Shown here one piece after another: positions 1-38,500 of a DNA stretch of 64,000 nt. The position numbers were made by a program, and so were the translations under genes. The stretch comes from Apteryx mantelli (taxonomy: Eukaryota > Chordata > Aves > Apterygiformes > Apterygidae), in assembly GCF_036417845.1 (NCBI RefSeq), contig NC_090014.1:186001-250000 (forward strand), read 5' to 3'. Under the pieces are notes generated by a model that had not been told where the DNA came from, did not search any database, and saw only the letters and a program-made list of their open reading frames with translations. Each line of letters begins with the position of its first letter. The first letter of the stretch is position 1.

Positions 1-316
1 CCCCCTCCCCCTCCCCGCGGCGGGGCCCAGGCGTCCGGGCGGACAGACAGCACGGTGGAAAGGGGGGGATGGAGGACAGGGGGACGGGACACACACGGGG
101 ACGGACGGACAGACAGACAGACAGCCAGCCAGAGCCACGCGCCGGGGGGGGGGGGGACGGCGGACGGGGGGGGCCATCAGGGCCGTGCAGCGCCCGAGGC
201 GGCGGGGGCGGGGGGCTGCTCCCCCCGGGGGCGGGGGGGGGGGGAGGGGGAGGGGGGGAGGGGGGTTGCCCGCATGCAGGGGCCCAGGCGTCCGGGGGCA
301 AGGCCGAGGCGCCTAC
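1..316. other. MARK2 intron, left edge
   Basis: C- and G-run sequence with CAGGCGTCCGG motifs and several GACAGACA/GACGGACG tetramer-type runs (about 95-125). No exon is seen; the missing KA1 exons must lie further left. Confidence 0.6.
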
Positions 317-21813
<21,497 letters not shown>

Positions 21814-22130
21814 GGCGGCCCCCCCCGCCCCCGGCGACTATCGCGATAGGGGGAAGCCGTGGAGGGCGGTGTGGAGCGGCGGGGGGGGGGGGGGAGGGGG
21901 GCGGGAGGGAAAAGGGAGCCCCGGGCCGCGCTCAGGGGGCGGGGGGAGGCCAAGCTACCGGCATGGGGGAGGCCGGGGAGGGGGAAGGGAGAGGAAAAAA
22001 GGGGAAAGGGGAAAAAGGGGGGAACCGGGGGCGAGTCCGCCCGGCCCGGCCGCCGCCGCTGCCGCCGCCTCACGCTCGCGCCTCCTCAGCGCCCAGCGGC
22101 TCCCAACATGGCCGCCGCCGCCGGCCCTCG
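21814..22130. promoter_or_regulatory. MARK2 promoter / CpG island
   Basis: CpG-dense sequence directly upstream of the MARK2 start. The palindrome TATCGCGATA lies at 21839-21848. ATGGCGGCC overlaps the MARK2 start codon on the plus strand and CAACATGGCCGCC lies near 22104; both resemble YY1 sites. No TATA box is seen. The transcription start is not determined. Confidence 0.65.
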
Positions 22131-22625
22131 GCCATTTCCGCCGCCGCGCCGGAAACACCCGACACGCCTCCCGCGCCGCTTCGGCTCTTTCCGCCTCTCC
22201 CTTCGGGTCTTCCCGGCCGGTTTCGCCTCGCCCCGCCCCTCTCCGAGGAGGCTCGGTTGCCACCGCCCCCGCCATCCCGCTTCGGCTCTTTCCGGCGGCT
22301 TTCCGGAGATACCCGATGTCGCGCCTCGCTGCGCTCCGCCCTTCCCGGCTTCGGGTATTTCCGGCGGCTTTACGGAAAGGCCCGACTCCTCGCGTGGGCC
22401 CCACCCCAGCGCGGAGCCCTGCCGGAAATAGCCGAAGCTCCCTTCGGTAATTTCCGCCGAGTCCTCCGGAAAGAGCCGAGTTCCCCCCCCCCCCCCCACA
22501 CACACACATACACACTCCGTCGGCGCCGGAGTCGCCGAGTGTCTCCGGAAACACCCGAACCCTCTGGCTGGGACATCGGGCATTTCCGGAAAGCCGACGG
22601 AAACAGCCGAGCGGGGCCGAACCCC
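22130..22625. repeat. Diverged array with dense TTTCCGG/CCGGAAA between MARK2 and ZFTA
   Basis: Loosely repeated segments such as TTCGGCTCTTTCCGGCGGCT, CGGGTATTTCCGGCGGCTTT and CCGGAAAGAGCCGA. They carry at least a dozen ETS-type GGAA cores in both orientations. A short CA-rich run (CACACACACATACACAC) lies near 22498-22515. Confidence 0.7.
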
Positions 22626-23391
22626 CCCCCCTCACTTCCCCCCTCCTCGCTGGGGCTGTCACCCCAAAGGGGGGAGGGGGGGACTGAGGGGGCCCTGGCC
22701 GCTGGGGGGAGGGGCGGGGGGAGGAACTGGGAGCACTGGGAGGGGGACACTGGTCTGTGGGGAAGGGCCCGGGGCGGAGGGGGGGTGGGCCTGACAGCTG
22801 GGGCAGGGCCAGCTGTGGGGCACAAGCCACGCCCCCGGCCCCAGAGAGGGGGGAGGGGCGTGGCCAGGCGGCGGTCATGCCCCCGGCCCCGGGGGAGGGG
22901 ACAGAGCCAGGTGGTGGCCACGCCCCCATGGTCCAGAGGGGCGGGGCCAGGCGGGGGCGGGGGTGGGGTGCCTCCGTGGGTGCCCCATAGGCCCGGGGAC
23001 CCCGAGGTGCCGCAGCAGGGCCCGGCCTGGGGGGGTGGGGTGGGGAAATGGGGGGGTTGGGTGGGGGAGGGGAGCATCTGGGGGCTCCCCACTCCCCCCC
23101 CACCGATTTTACAGGATGGGGTTTATCCCCCCCCCCAGTCTGATGTGGGGGGGTGGGCTGAGACCTGGCTGCAACTCATTGCACCCCCCCCCACCGCCCC
23201 CTCCGCCATAGCGAGGGGCGGCGAGCTGGGGGTGGTGGTGGGGGGGGGGAGCCCCCGCACGGGAGGAAAAGCGCGCGGCCCCTTTAAATTTACCCAGGAG
23301 CCCTTAAAGGAGCCCCAGGGGCCCCACGGCGGCGTCCCCACCCCGGCCGGCCCCAGCCGCCGCCGCCGCCGCCCCGGACCCCCGGCCCGGC
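22625..23391 (+). promoter_or_regulatory. ZFTA: ZFTA upstream region and 5' UTR
   Basis: GC-rich with several CCACGCCCCC boxes (about 22825-22930). An AT-containing element CCCTTTAAATTTACCCAG near 23279 and CCCTTAAAGG near 23302 lie about 90-110 bp upstream of the start codon. No precise start site can be assigned. Confidence 0.5.
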
Positions 23392-29455
<6,064 letters not shown>

Positions 29456-31600
29456 ACCCGGGGGGACACCGAGACCCGGGGCCACCTGGACCCAAGGGGA
29501 CGTCAAGGCCTGGAGCCACCTGGATCCATGGGGACACCAAGACCCGGAGCCACCTGGACTTGTGGGGACACTGAGACCCAGAGCCACCTGGACCTATGGG
29601 GACACTGAGGCCTGGAGCCACCTGGACCTGAGGGGACACCGAGACTCGGGGCCACCTGGACCCGAGGGGACATCAAGGCCTGGAGCCACCTGGATCCATG
29701 GGGACACCGAGGCCTGGAGCCAGCTGGACCTGAGGGGACACCAAGGCCTGGAGCCACCTGGACTTGTGGGGCCACCGAGACCCGGGGCCACCTGGACTCA
29801 TGGGGACATCAAGGCCTGGAGCCAGCTGGACCTATGGGGACACTGAGGCCTGGAGCCACCTGGACTCGTGGGGACACCAAGGCCTGGAGCCAGCGGGACT
29901 CAGGACACCGAGGCCTGGAGCCAGCTGGACCTGAGGGGACACCAAGGCCTGGAGCCACCTGGACTCATGGGGACACCGAGGCCTGGAGCCACCTGGACTC
30001 ATGGGGACATCAAGGCCTGGAGCCACCTGGACCCGTGGGGACACCGAGGTCTGGAGCCAGCGGGACTCAGGACACCGAAGCCTGGAGCCAGCTGGACCTG
30101 AGGGGACACCGAGGCCTGGAGCCACCTGGATCCATGGGGACACCAAGGCCTGGAGCCACCTGGACCTGAGGGGACACCAAGGCCTGGAGCCACCTGGACT
30201 CATGGGGACACCAAGGCCTGGATGGACGCAGCCGTGGGTCCCTGTCACCCCCCAAGTCCCCGGATGTGGCCGGGGGGGGGGGTCGAGCCAGGAGCACCCT
30301 GGGGATGGGCGGGTTGTGGGGGGACCCTCGCGGTGCCACCGCGCGTCCCCTTTGGCGTCCCATGGTGGGAGCAGTCCCCTGCGGCGCCGTGGTCCCCTCA
30401 ACGGTGACACCGGTCCCAGTGGGTCCCCCATGGAGCTGTGGGTCCCCTCGGAGGCGTCACTGATCCCCTGTGGGTCCCTCCATGGCGTCACCGATGTCCC
30501 AAGGGTCCTCCAAGAGCCGTGGGTCCCCTTGATGGCGTCCCCTGTCCCCTGCGGGGCCCCCCATGGTGTCCCTGGTCCCCCGTGGGTCCCCTCGACGGTG
30601 TCCCTGGTCCCCCATGGGTCCCCTCAACGGTGTCCCACGTCCCCCCTGGGCCCCCTGTGGTGTCACCAGCGCCCTGTGGGTGCCCCCGGTGGCAGCACTG
30701 ATCCCCCACGGTGTCACCACCACCCCGCGGGTCACCTCAATGGTGTCACCAATCCCCCCGTGGTGCCACCACCACCCTACGGATCCCCTCGCTGGTGCCA
30801 CCACCACCCCATGGGTCCCCTCGGCAGTGTCACCGATCCCCCCGTGGTGTCACCACCACCCTGTGGGTCCCCTCAGTGGTGGCACCGATCCCCCTTGGGT
30901 CCCCTCAGTGGTGTCATCAACCCCCCCGCGGTGTCACCACCACCCCATGGGTCCCCTCAATGGTGTCACCAATCCCCCATGGTGCCACCACCACCCCGCG
31001 GGTCCCCTCAACGGTGTCACCGATCCCCCCGTGGTGCCACCACCACCCTGCGGGTCCCCTCAATGGTGTCACCAATCCCCCATGGTGCCACCACCACCCC
31101 GCGGGTCCCCTCAACGGTGTCACCGATCCCCCCGTGGTGCCACCACCACCCTGCGGGTCCCCTCAATGGTGTCACCGATCCCCCTATGGTGCCACCACCA
31201 CCCCATGGGTCCCCTCAATGGTGTCACCAATCCCCCATGGTGCCACCACCACCCCATGGGTCCCCTCAGTGGTGTCACCGATCCCCCTATGGTGCCACCA
31301 CCACCCCGCGGGTCCCCTCAACGGTGTCACCGATCCCCCCGTGGTGCCACCACCACCCTGCGGGTCCCCTCAATGGTGTCACCGATCCCCCCGTGGTGCC
31401 ACCACCACCCTGCGGGTCCCCTCAATGGTGTCACCGATCCCCCCGCGGTGCCACCACCACCCCATGGGTCCCCTCAATGGTGTCACCGATCCCCCCGCGG
31501 TGCCACCACCACCCTGCGGGTCCCCTCGGCGGCGTCCCCGTCCCCCCGCGCCCCCTCCTTTTCTACGCCCCCCCCCCCCAATAAAGGTGCTCCGTGGGGC
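29456..31600 (+). other. ZFTA: ZFTA 3' UTR filled by two minisatellites
   Basis: 29460-30225 is a unit of about 39 bp (CTGGAGCCACCTGGAC and GGGGACACCGAGGC); 30230-31545 is a unit of about 54 bp (TGGTGCCACCACCACCCC and GGGTCCCCTCAATGGTGTCA). Treating it as 3' UTR is an inference from the stop at 29455 and the first good poly(A) signal downstream. Confidence 0.65.
31580..31585 (+). terminator. ZFTA: AATAAA poly(A) signal, probably of ZFTA
   Basis: AATAAAGGTGCTCC directly after the 3' UTR repeats and about 120 bp before the opposing RTN3 signal. Confidence 0.65.
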
Positions 31601-31708
31601 GCCCCCCCCCCAGCCACGCTCCCACCCTCCCTCCCTCCCTCCCGCGCTCCGTCCTCGCCGGCGCCGCCGGAGCGAGGGGCGACGAGGGGCGACCTCCGGC
31701 GCGGTGCT

Positions 31709-31714
31709 TTTATT
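31709..31714 (-). terminator. RTN3: AATAAA poly(A) signal, probably of RTN3
   Basis: TTTATT on the plus strand within CTTTTATTAATACG. It would give RTN3 a 3' UTR of about 0.8 kb (31690-32488) converging on ZFTA. Confidence 0.65.
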
Positions 31715-32488
31715 AATACGTCATCGCACGGGGAGGGGACGGGGGGCAGCATCCCGCTCCGGCCCCGCTTCCCGCTTGCTTCCCGCCGCCGGGGCCGGCA
31801 CGGAACCGCCCCCCTTCCCCTCGCTTCCCGGCGGCCCCGCGGCAAGGGGGACGCGGACGGGGAAGCCCCGGAGAGGCTTCGGGGTGGGGGGCGCCAAGGG
31901 AGGCGGCGCCGGAGGATCCTGCGGCCCCGGAGGATCCCGTGGCACCGGCGGGGCAGGAGGGGGGCGAGTCGGAGCTTTCCGGCTTTTCCCCGGACGGCTC
32001 CGTGCCGGTGCGGAGCTGCGGACGGGACCCGGCGCCTTTTCCGCGGGGTTTTTACAGCAGTTACAGACATTTCACCTCGTCGTCGAAAATAACATTAAAA
32101 AAGAGAAAATAATAATAAAGGGAAGAGAAAGAACAGAAAAAAGGGAGGGAAGGGCAGGCGGGAAAGGCCGGAGCGGCCGGGAGCCGGGGCGGAAAAGCCC
32201 CCTCCCATCCCCGGGGCCGCGGCAGCACGGTGCCAGGGCAGTGCCGAGGCTGGATCCGCTCGGCCCAGCCCGGCGCTCCGGCCGGAGGAACCGGGACGAG
32301 CGCCCGGCATGGGGACGGAGGGGGGGACGGGGGCTCAAGCGGCCACGGCTCCCCGCTCCGGAGGTGCCGGCGGCGCGGAGCAGCGGGCGGGCAAGGGGGG
32401 GACGCGCGCGCGTGCGCGGAGAGGGACAACGGATGCGGACCTGGATTTTCCCCGCCGCTGCCGCCGCCGCTCCCTTTCCCGGCGGCTT

Positions 32489-32534
32489 TTACTCCGGCTT
32501 CTTCTTGGCCAGGCCCGGGAGCTTCGCTTGGATC
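32489..32534 (-). CDS. RTN3: RTN3 last coding exon
   Basis: [14 protein letters not shown] and TAA at 32489-32491. The lysine-rich C-terminus is typical of reticulons. Confidence 0.95.
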
Positions 32535-35500
32535 CTGCGGGCAGAGGGGTGAGGTGAGAGGCGGGGGCCGCGCTCGGCTCCGGATACAGCGCTGGTGCTG
32601 GGATGCCTTTTGCCGGGACGGTCGCCGGCGGAGGAAGCGCGGAGCGCGGCGGAGGAAGCGCGGAGCGCGTGGCAGAGGAAGAGGAGCGCGTGGCAGAGGA
32701 AGCGCGGAGCGCGCGGCGGAGGAAGAGGAGCGCGCGGCGGAGGAAGCGTGGAGCGTGGCGGAGGAAGCGTGGAGCGTGGCGGAGGAAGCGTGGAGCGTGG
32801 CGGAGGAAGCGTGGAGCGCATGGCAGAGGAAGAGGAGCGCATGGCAGAGGAAGAGGAGCGCATGGCAGAGGAAGAGGAGCGCGGAGCGGCGGAGGAAGCG
32901 CGGAGCGTGGCAGAGGAAGAGGAGCGCGTGGCAGAGGAAGAGGAGCGCGTGGCAGAGGAAGAGGAGCGCGTGGTGGCGGAGGAAGCGCACAGCGTGGCGG
33001 AGGAAGAGGAGCGCATGGCAGAGGAAGAGGAGCGCGGAGCGGCGGAGGAAGAGGAGCGCGGAGCGGCGGAGGAAGCGCGGAGCGTGGCAAAGGAAGAGGA
33101 GCGTGGCAGAGGAAGAGGAGCGCGGAGCGGCGGAGGAAGCGCGGAGCGTGGCAGAGGAAGAGGAGCGCGTGGCAGAGGAAGAGGAGCGTGTGGTGGCGGA
33201 GGAAGCGCAGAGCGTGGCGGAGGAAGAGGAGTGCGGAGCGGCGGAGGAAGCGCGGAGCGTGGCAGAGGAAGAGGAGCGCATGGCAGAGGAAGAGGAGCGC
33301 ACGGCAGAGGAAGAGGAGCGCGGAGCGCGTGCCGAGGCGGCGCGGCCGGGACGCCACTCACTTCTCCACCAGCGCCTTGCTCTGGTCCCGGGCGATGCCC
33401 ACGTAGCGATCGATCTGCGTCTGCGGGAGAAGCGGGATGGCGTTAGCGGGGCCGGCGCCGCCGGAGCGGGAGGAAGAGGAGGAGGAGGATGAAGAAGAGG
33501 AGGAGGAGGAGGAGGAGCGGCACGGCCCCCCGGCGCTCACCTTGTACTTCTCGTAGACGAGCGGGAGGGTGAAGACGAGCAGCTCGCCTGCGGAGAGAGC
33601 GACGGGACGCGGCTCAGGCGGGAGCGCGGGCAGCTCGGCTCCCGCCCCGACGGAACGGGTGGGCGCCGGCCGCCCCCCGCGCCGGGGTTTTTGGGCACCC
33701 GGCCGCCGTGCCGGGGTTTTTGGGCGCCCAGCCCCCGTTCCGGGGTTTTTGGGCGCCCGGCCCCCGTGCCGGGGCGGCGGCGGCGGCGCTTACCGAGGAT
33801 GAGCAGCGTGATGCCGTTGAAGACGGCTCCCACGTAGGTCATCAGCCACATCACCACGGCCAGCTGCGGAGGGGGGGACAGAGCGCACCGCGGTGGCAGT
33901 GGCATCAGCGAGGCCGATCGTCCCCCGCCACGGATGCTGCCCCGTGGGATGGGAGGAGGAGGGGGAGGGGGAGGAGGGGGAGGAAGGCTGCTCACCTTCA
34001 GCGAGTCCACCAGGTCCTCCACCAGGAAGAGGCGGATGATGAGGCGCAGCGCCCGGTTGACGTGCACCATGGCCGCGTTGACGTAGTTGTGGAAGGCCTC
34101 CGAGGAGAGCGCGATGTCCAGGTCCAGGTAGGCCCTGCGAGGAAGAGGAGAAGGAGGGAGCAGGGGGAGAGAAGGAGGGAGCAGGGGGAGAGAAGGAGGG
34201 AGCAGGGGGAGAGAAGGAGGGAGCAGGGGGAGAGAAGGAGGGAGCAGGGGGAGGAGAAATAAGCAGAAACAGAAAAAGAAGAAGGAAGAGAAGCAGAAAC
34301 AGAAGCAGAAGCAGAAGGAGAAGGAGAAGGGGAAGGAGAAGGAGGAAGAGAAGGAGAAGGAGGAAGAGAAGGAGAAGGAGGAAGAGAAGGAGAAGGAGGA
34401 AGAGAAGGAGAAGGAGGAAGAGAAGGAGAAGGAGGAAGAGAAGGAGAAGGAGGAGGAGGAAGAGAAGGAGGAAGAGGCCGTGAGCTCCCAGGGACGCCCC
34501 GCGCGCCACCCTCCCACCTCCCTGGGGCCACCGCGAAGCCGCAGAGGCCTCCAAACCCGTGGGATTTTGTCCTTCCCCTCGGGAAAACGCCTCCGCCCTA
34601 ACCAAGGCGGGGGGGCGAATTTGCCTTCCCTTTGCCCCGGGGCCGCGGGGGCCGGCGCCGCGATCCCAGCCCATCCCGGGTCGGAGCGCTCACTTAAACG
34701 GGTGCCCTTCCTCGGACTTCTGCACCGCCTGGACGACGGACTTGTAGACGCGGAAGCTGATGGTGATGGAGAGCAGGGCCAGCACGAGGTAGGAGACGAC
34801 GCTGATGACGCTGAAGGCGGCCAGCGAGAGCAGCAGCAGCAGGGTGGTGCCGAAGACCAGGCCCGTCTTCCGGACGTCCCGCCAGGAGACGAGGTCGCGG
34901 GCTGCCGGGGGCGGCGAGGGGGAGGCGGCTGCGTCACGGGGGCCCCGGCGGTGCCGCCCGGTTTCCGTCCCCCCCCTTTCCCGGTGCCGGAGGACGACGG
35001 AGCCCCCGGGGAGAAGCTCCGCTTTGGGGGGCCACCGACCTGCTCCCAACGCGGCGCTCGGCATCCCGACCCAGCCGCGGAGGAGAGACGCTGCCCCGCG
35101 GGCACCGTTCCCAGCCGGAGACGCCACCGGAGCCAACACCGCCTTCCCGGGATTTGTTAGCACGGGGAGGGGGGAGGAAAAAGGGGGCCTAATCCATTCC
35201 CCCCCACTCCCAGGGTCGCTACAGGCGGAGCCACAAGCGGACGAGCTCCCGCTTGGCCCGGCGGGAGCGGGATGAGGACGGCGCCGCCGAAGCTCGCCGG
35301 AGACGGGGCCGTCGGCGCCGCACGTTTAGCCTGCCGGACCGCTCGGAAGCGACGGGCGCCGCCGGAGCAGCCGCCCCCGAACCGCCGGGTTTTCCGGCGC
35401 CGCCGCGGTATTTCCACGCTGCGCCGCGCGCTGGGAAGACGGGAGCGGGAAGGGAAGGAGGCGGTTGCTCCCCGGCACGGCACGGCTTTACCTGAGAGCG

Positions 35501-38500
35501 CGGCCAGCAGCTCGGCTAGCGCACGCTCTGCCGGGCTCGCGGCCGTCCCGTCCCGCCGGCCGGAGCCGGGCGCCGGCTCGGGGGGCTGCGGGACGCACGG
35601 AGGCGCCGGCACGGGCGCGGGGCTCCGACCCCGCGGCTCTTCGCCCAGCTCGCGCAGGGCCCGGATCGTCTGCTGCTCCTGCTCCAAGTGCCCGGCCGCC
35701 GCGGGGGAGCCGGGAGCCGGCTCGGCGGAGCCGTCGCCGCGCCGCGGAGCGGGAGCCGGGTTTCCGGGGCGCTCGCGGCCCCCGGGGTTGAGGCATTCCC
35801 GCATGAAGGCCACGAAGCTCTCGCCGCCGCCGCCGCCGCTGCCGCCGTCCGGGCGCTCCCGCTCTTCCGCCGGCCCTTTCGGAAGCGGGGAGGCACCGGC
35901 GGGTTTCTCTTGGGCCACCAGATCGACGTCGCTGCCGCCACCGTTGCCGCTTCCCGGCCCAGCCGCCGGCGGCTCGCGCGCTTCCCGGGGAGGCACCGGC
36001 GCATCCTCGATGACGGTGTCGTCCGACTCGCCGGAGCTGTCGGCATCGTCGGCCGGAGCCGGCCAGCCGGCGTCCGCTTTGGGGGCAGCGGCGGGAGGCG
36101 GCGGCGGCGGTGGCGGGGGGCGCTCGGAGGCCGCCGGGGCGCTCGGCACGCGGACAGCGGCCGTTCCGGGCTCGTCGGCACTGCCGCCGGATCTCTCGGC
36201 TTGCTCCGCCAGGTCCCAGTGCAGCAGCTCGCTGGTGAAGCTGTGCATCTCCCGCACGCACTTGGACACCTCCTCGAGGGCGGCGGCGGTGCCCGAGGCC
36301 TGGCGCGAGATCCCGGCCGTGCCGGCGGTGCCGGCGGCGCGGGGCGGCGCGCGGAAGTCGCACACGCCGTCCTCGGGGATCTTGGCCAGCAGCTCGCCGC
36401 GAGCCGCCCAGCCGGCGGCGCCGGTGCCGGCATCCAGCAGCGACTCCTTGTATTCCCTGTCGAAGGCGGCTCGGTCGAGGATGAGCTCGAAGGGCGACTC
36501 GGGCGACTCCTTCTCCTTCGCCGCGGCGTCGGCATCGGCATCGGCGTCGCCGGCGGGCGGCAGGGTGAAGGCCGCCCTTGCTGCCGGCTGCCCGTTCTCC
36601 GGCCCGGAGCCGCCCGGCGAGGCCGTGCCGGGGGAGCCTTTGGCCGCCGGAGCCTCCGGAAGCGCCCCGCAGGGAGGAGCGGCGCCCGCTGAGGCCGGAG
36701 ATTTGAGAGAGGAGGGGAGAAGGGGGGAAGGAAGGAAGGAAGGAAGGAAGAGATTCAAGTGCCGTGAGGGAGCGGACGGACGGACGGGCAGGCAGGCAGC
36801 ATGCGCTCCGAGCAGCCGGAAGCGGGCCGGACCGCGTTAGCCGGGATTTGCCCCCCTCCCGCCCAAGATTCGCCGGCGGAAAAGCGCCCCGGCGTCCGTT
36901 TGGCACTCGAGGCCGCTTGGAAACGTGCGGTTTGGGGCTGCCGCCGTCGGTTCGGGGCCGGCCGGAGACGCGAGCCCTTTCCGAAGGCGAGACGCTTTTC
37001 CGGAGATGAGTTGGGGATCCTGCGGGATGGGGGGGGCCGGGCTCCGCTTTGCCACAGGGGAATAAACCCCCCCGGCGGCAGGTGCCGGGCGAAGGCGGAA
37101 GCGGCTCGGAGAGAAGCGGAGAGGCGGCGCGCGACTCCCGGCTCCAAGGGCCGGATCAGCACCAGCTCCTCCCGACTCCGAAGGCTGGATCGGCACCGGC
37201 TCTTCCCGCAAGGAGCCAGGGCTGTTTTTGAGGAGTTTTTTTTCTTTTTTTTGTCGGCGCAGGCGGACAATCCCGGCGGCTCGGGGCGTTTCGGAGGCCC
37301 CGCGCTCCGGCGGCGGCGGCACATGGACACGGACACACACACAAACACGCAGGCGCCGGCAACGGAGCGCGGCCACGGAGCGGGCAGCTTTCCGGACCGA
37401 AGCCGAACACCAAGGCAGAAGCTCAACGTGCAAAGCGGAGGCGGCAGGCACGGCGCACGGAATGGCACCCGGCACCCGGCATGCGAGCTGGCAGGCGCTC
37501 AGCAAAGCCGCGGCACGCGGGATGCTCCGAGCTCGGGCGCCGCTTCGGAATCGGAGGGGAAAAGAGCGAAAGAAAAATGTCTTTGGGAAAGGCTGTAACC
37601 GGCTGCGGAGGATTCCCGGCGGAGAAGGAGCCGCGGCAGGCGCCCGCCGCTCCTGAAAGCTCGGCGCTCGCCATCTCCCCAGCGGAAAAGCCCCGGAATG
37701 AGCCCCAAACTGTGCTGGCCCCCAAAAATGGCACCAACAAACTTATTTCTCCGGCAGAGCCCGGCCTGCGGCAAAGCCCCTTCCACGGGGTGGCTCCGGC
37801 CAAGGAGCCGGGAATATCACTCTTGGGAATGGCAGGGCGCCTGGAGCGCCGTGACCCTGCCGGGTTTCCGGGCCAGCAGTGGGGCCGGAGGTGCGGACGA
37901 AGCCGTCGCCGCGCTCTCCGACCTGCTAGCTGGGAGGTTTCCGGAGGGCTCTTTCCCCCGGGAATATCCCAGTGGCGAGGGATACCTGGCAGAGAAGGGG
38001 AGGGGGATGCGCTTCCCTGCCTCGCTCCCAACATGCCTGGAGCAGCTCCAGCGCGGAGCCTCGCCGGGGCCGGGAGCGGCACGGAGACCCCCCGCCATCT
38101 CCGGCTCCCTGAGCTCGGCCTTTCCCGATGGGGCGGGGGATCCCCGGATTTCGCCTCCGAGTGGCCCCCGGAGCCGCCCGGCGCCCCGGTTACAGCCTCT
38201 CTGCCGACATTTTTCCGTGGGGAGCGGAGAGGGAAACGCCAGACTTGCCTTGTGAAGCCGCAAAGAGAGGGACAGGCTGAGAGCAAGAAACAAGGGAATC
38301 TGCAAGAAAATATATAGATAGAGGGTGAGAAGTGCGGAGCCGCGCGGCAGCGGGAGAAGCCCCGGCTTTGCCGGGAGCCGAGCGACCCCCCTCCCCGCTC
38401 CGGAGCCGCTCCCGAGGCCGCGGCGGGACCCGGACGAACCCCGGGATCCCTCGGCTTTACGGGCTCTGGTGCCGGGCGTGCGCCCCGAACGGGTTAGTTC

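Noticed and set aside
32595-33446. Glu/Ala/Arg-rich coiled-coil-like protein
   Set aside because: Pure 18-21 bp repeat in an RTN3 intron; open in several frames on both strands.
32489-34901. RTN4 or RTN1 instead of RTN3
   Set aside because: HDL/RDL-W-RDV, FKAYLDLDI and [10 protein letters not shown] are RTN3-type; RTN4 has different residues at these places.
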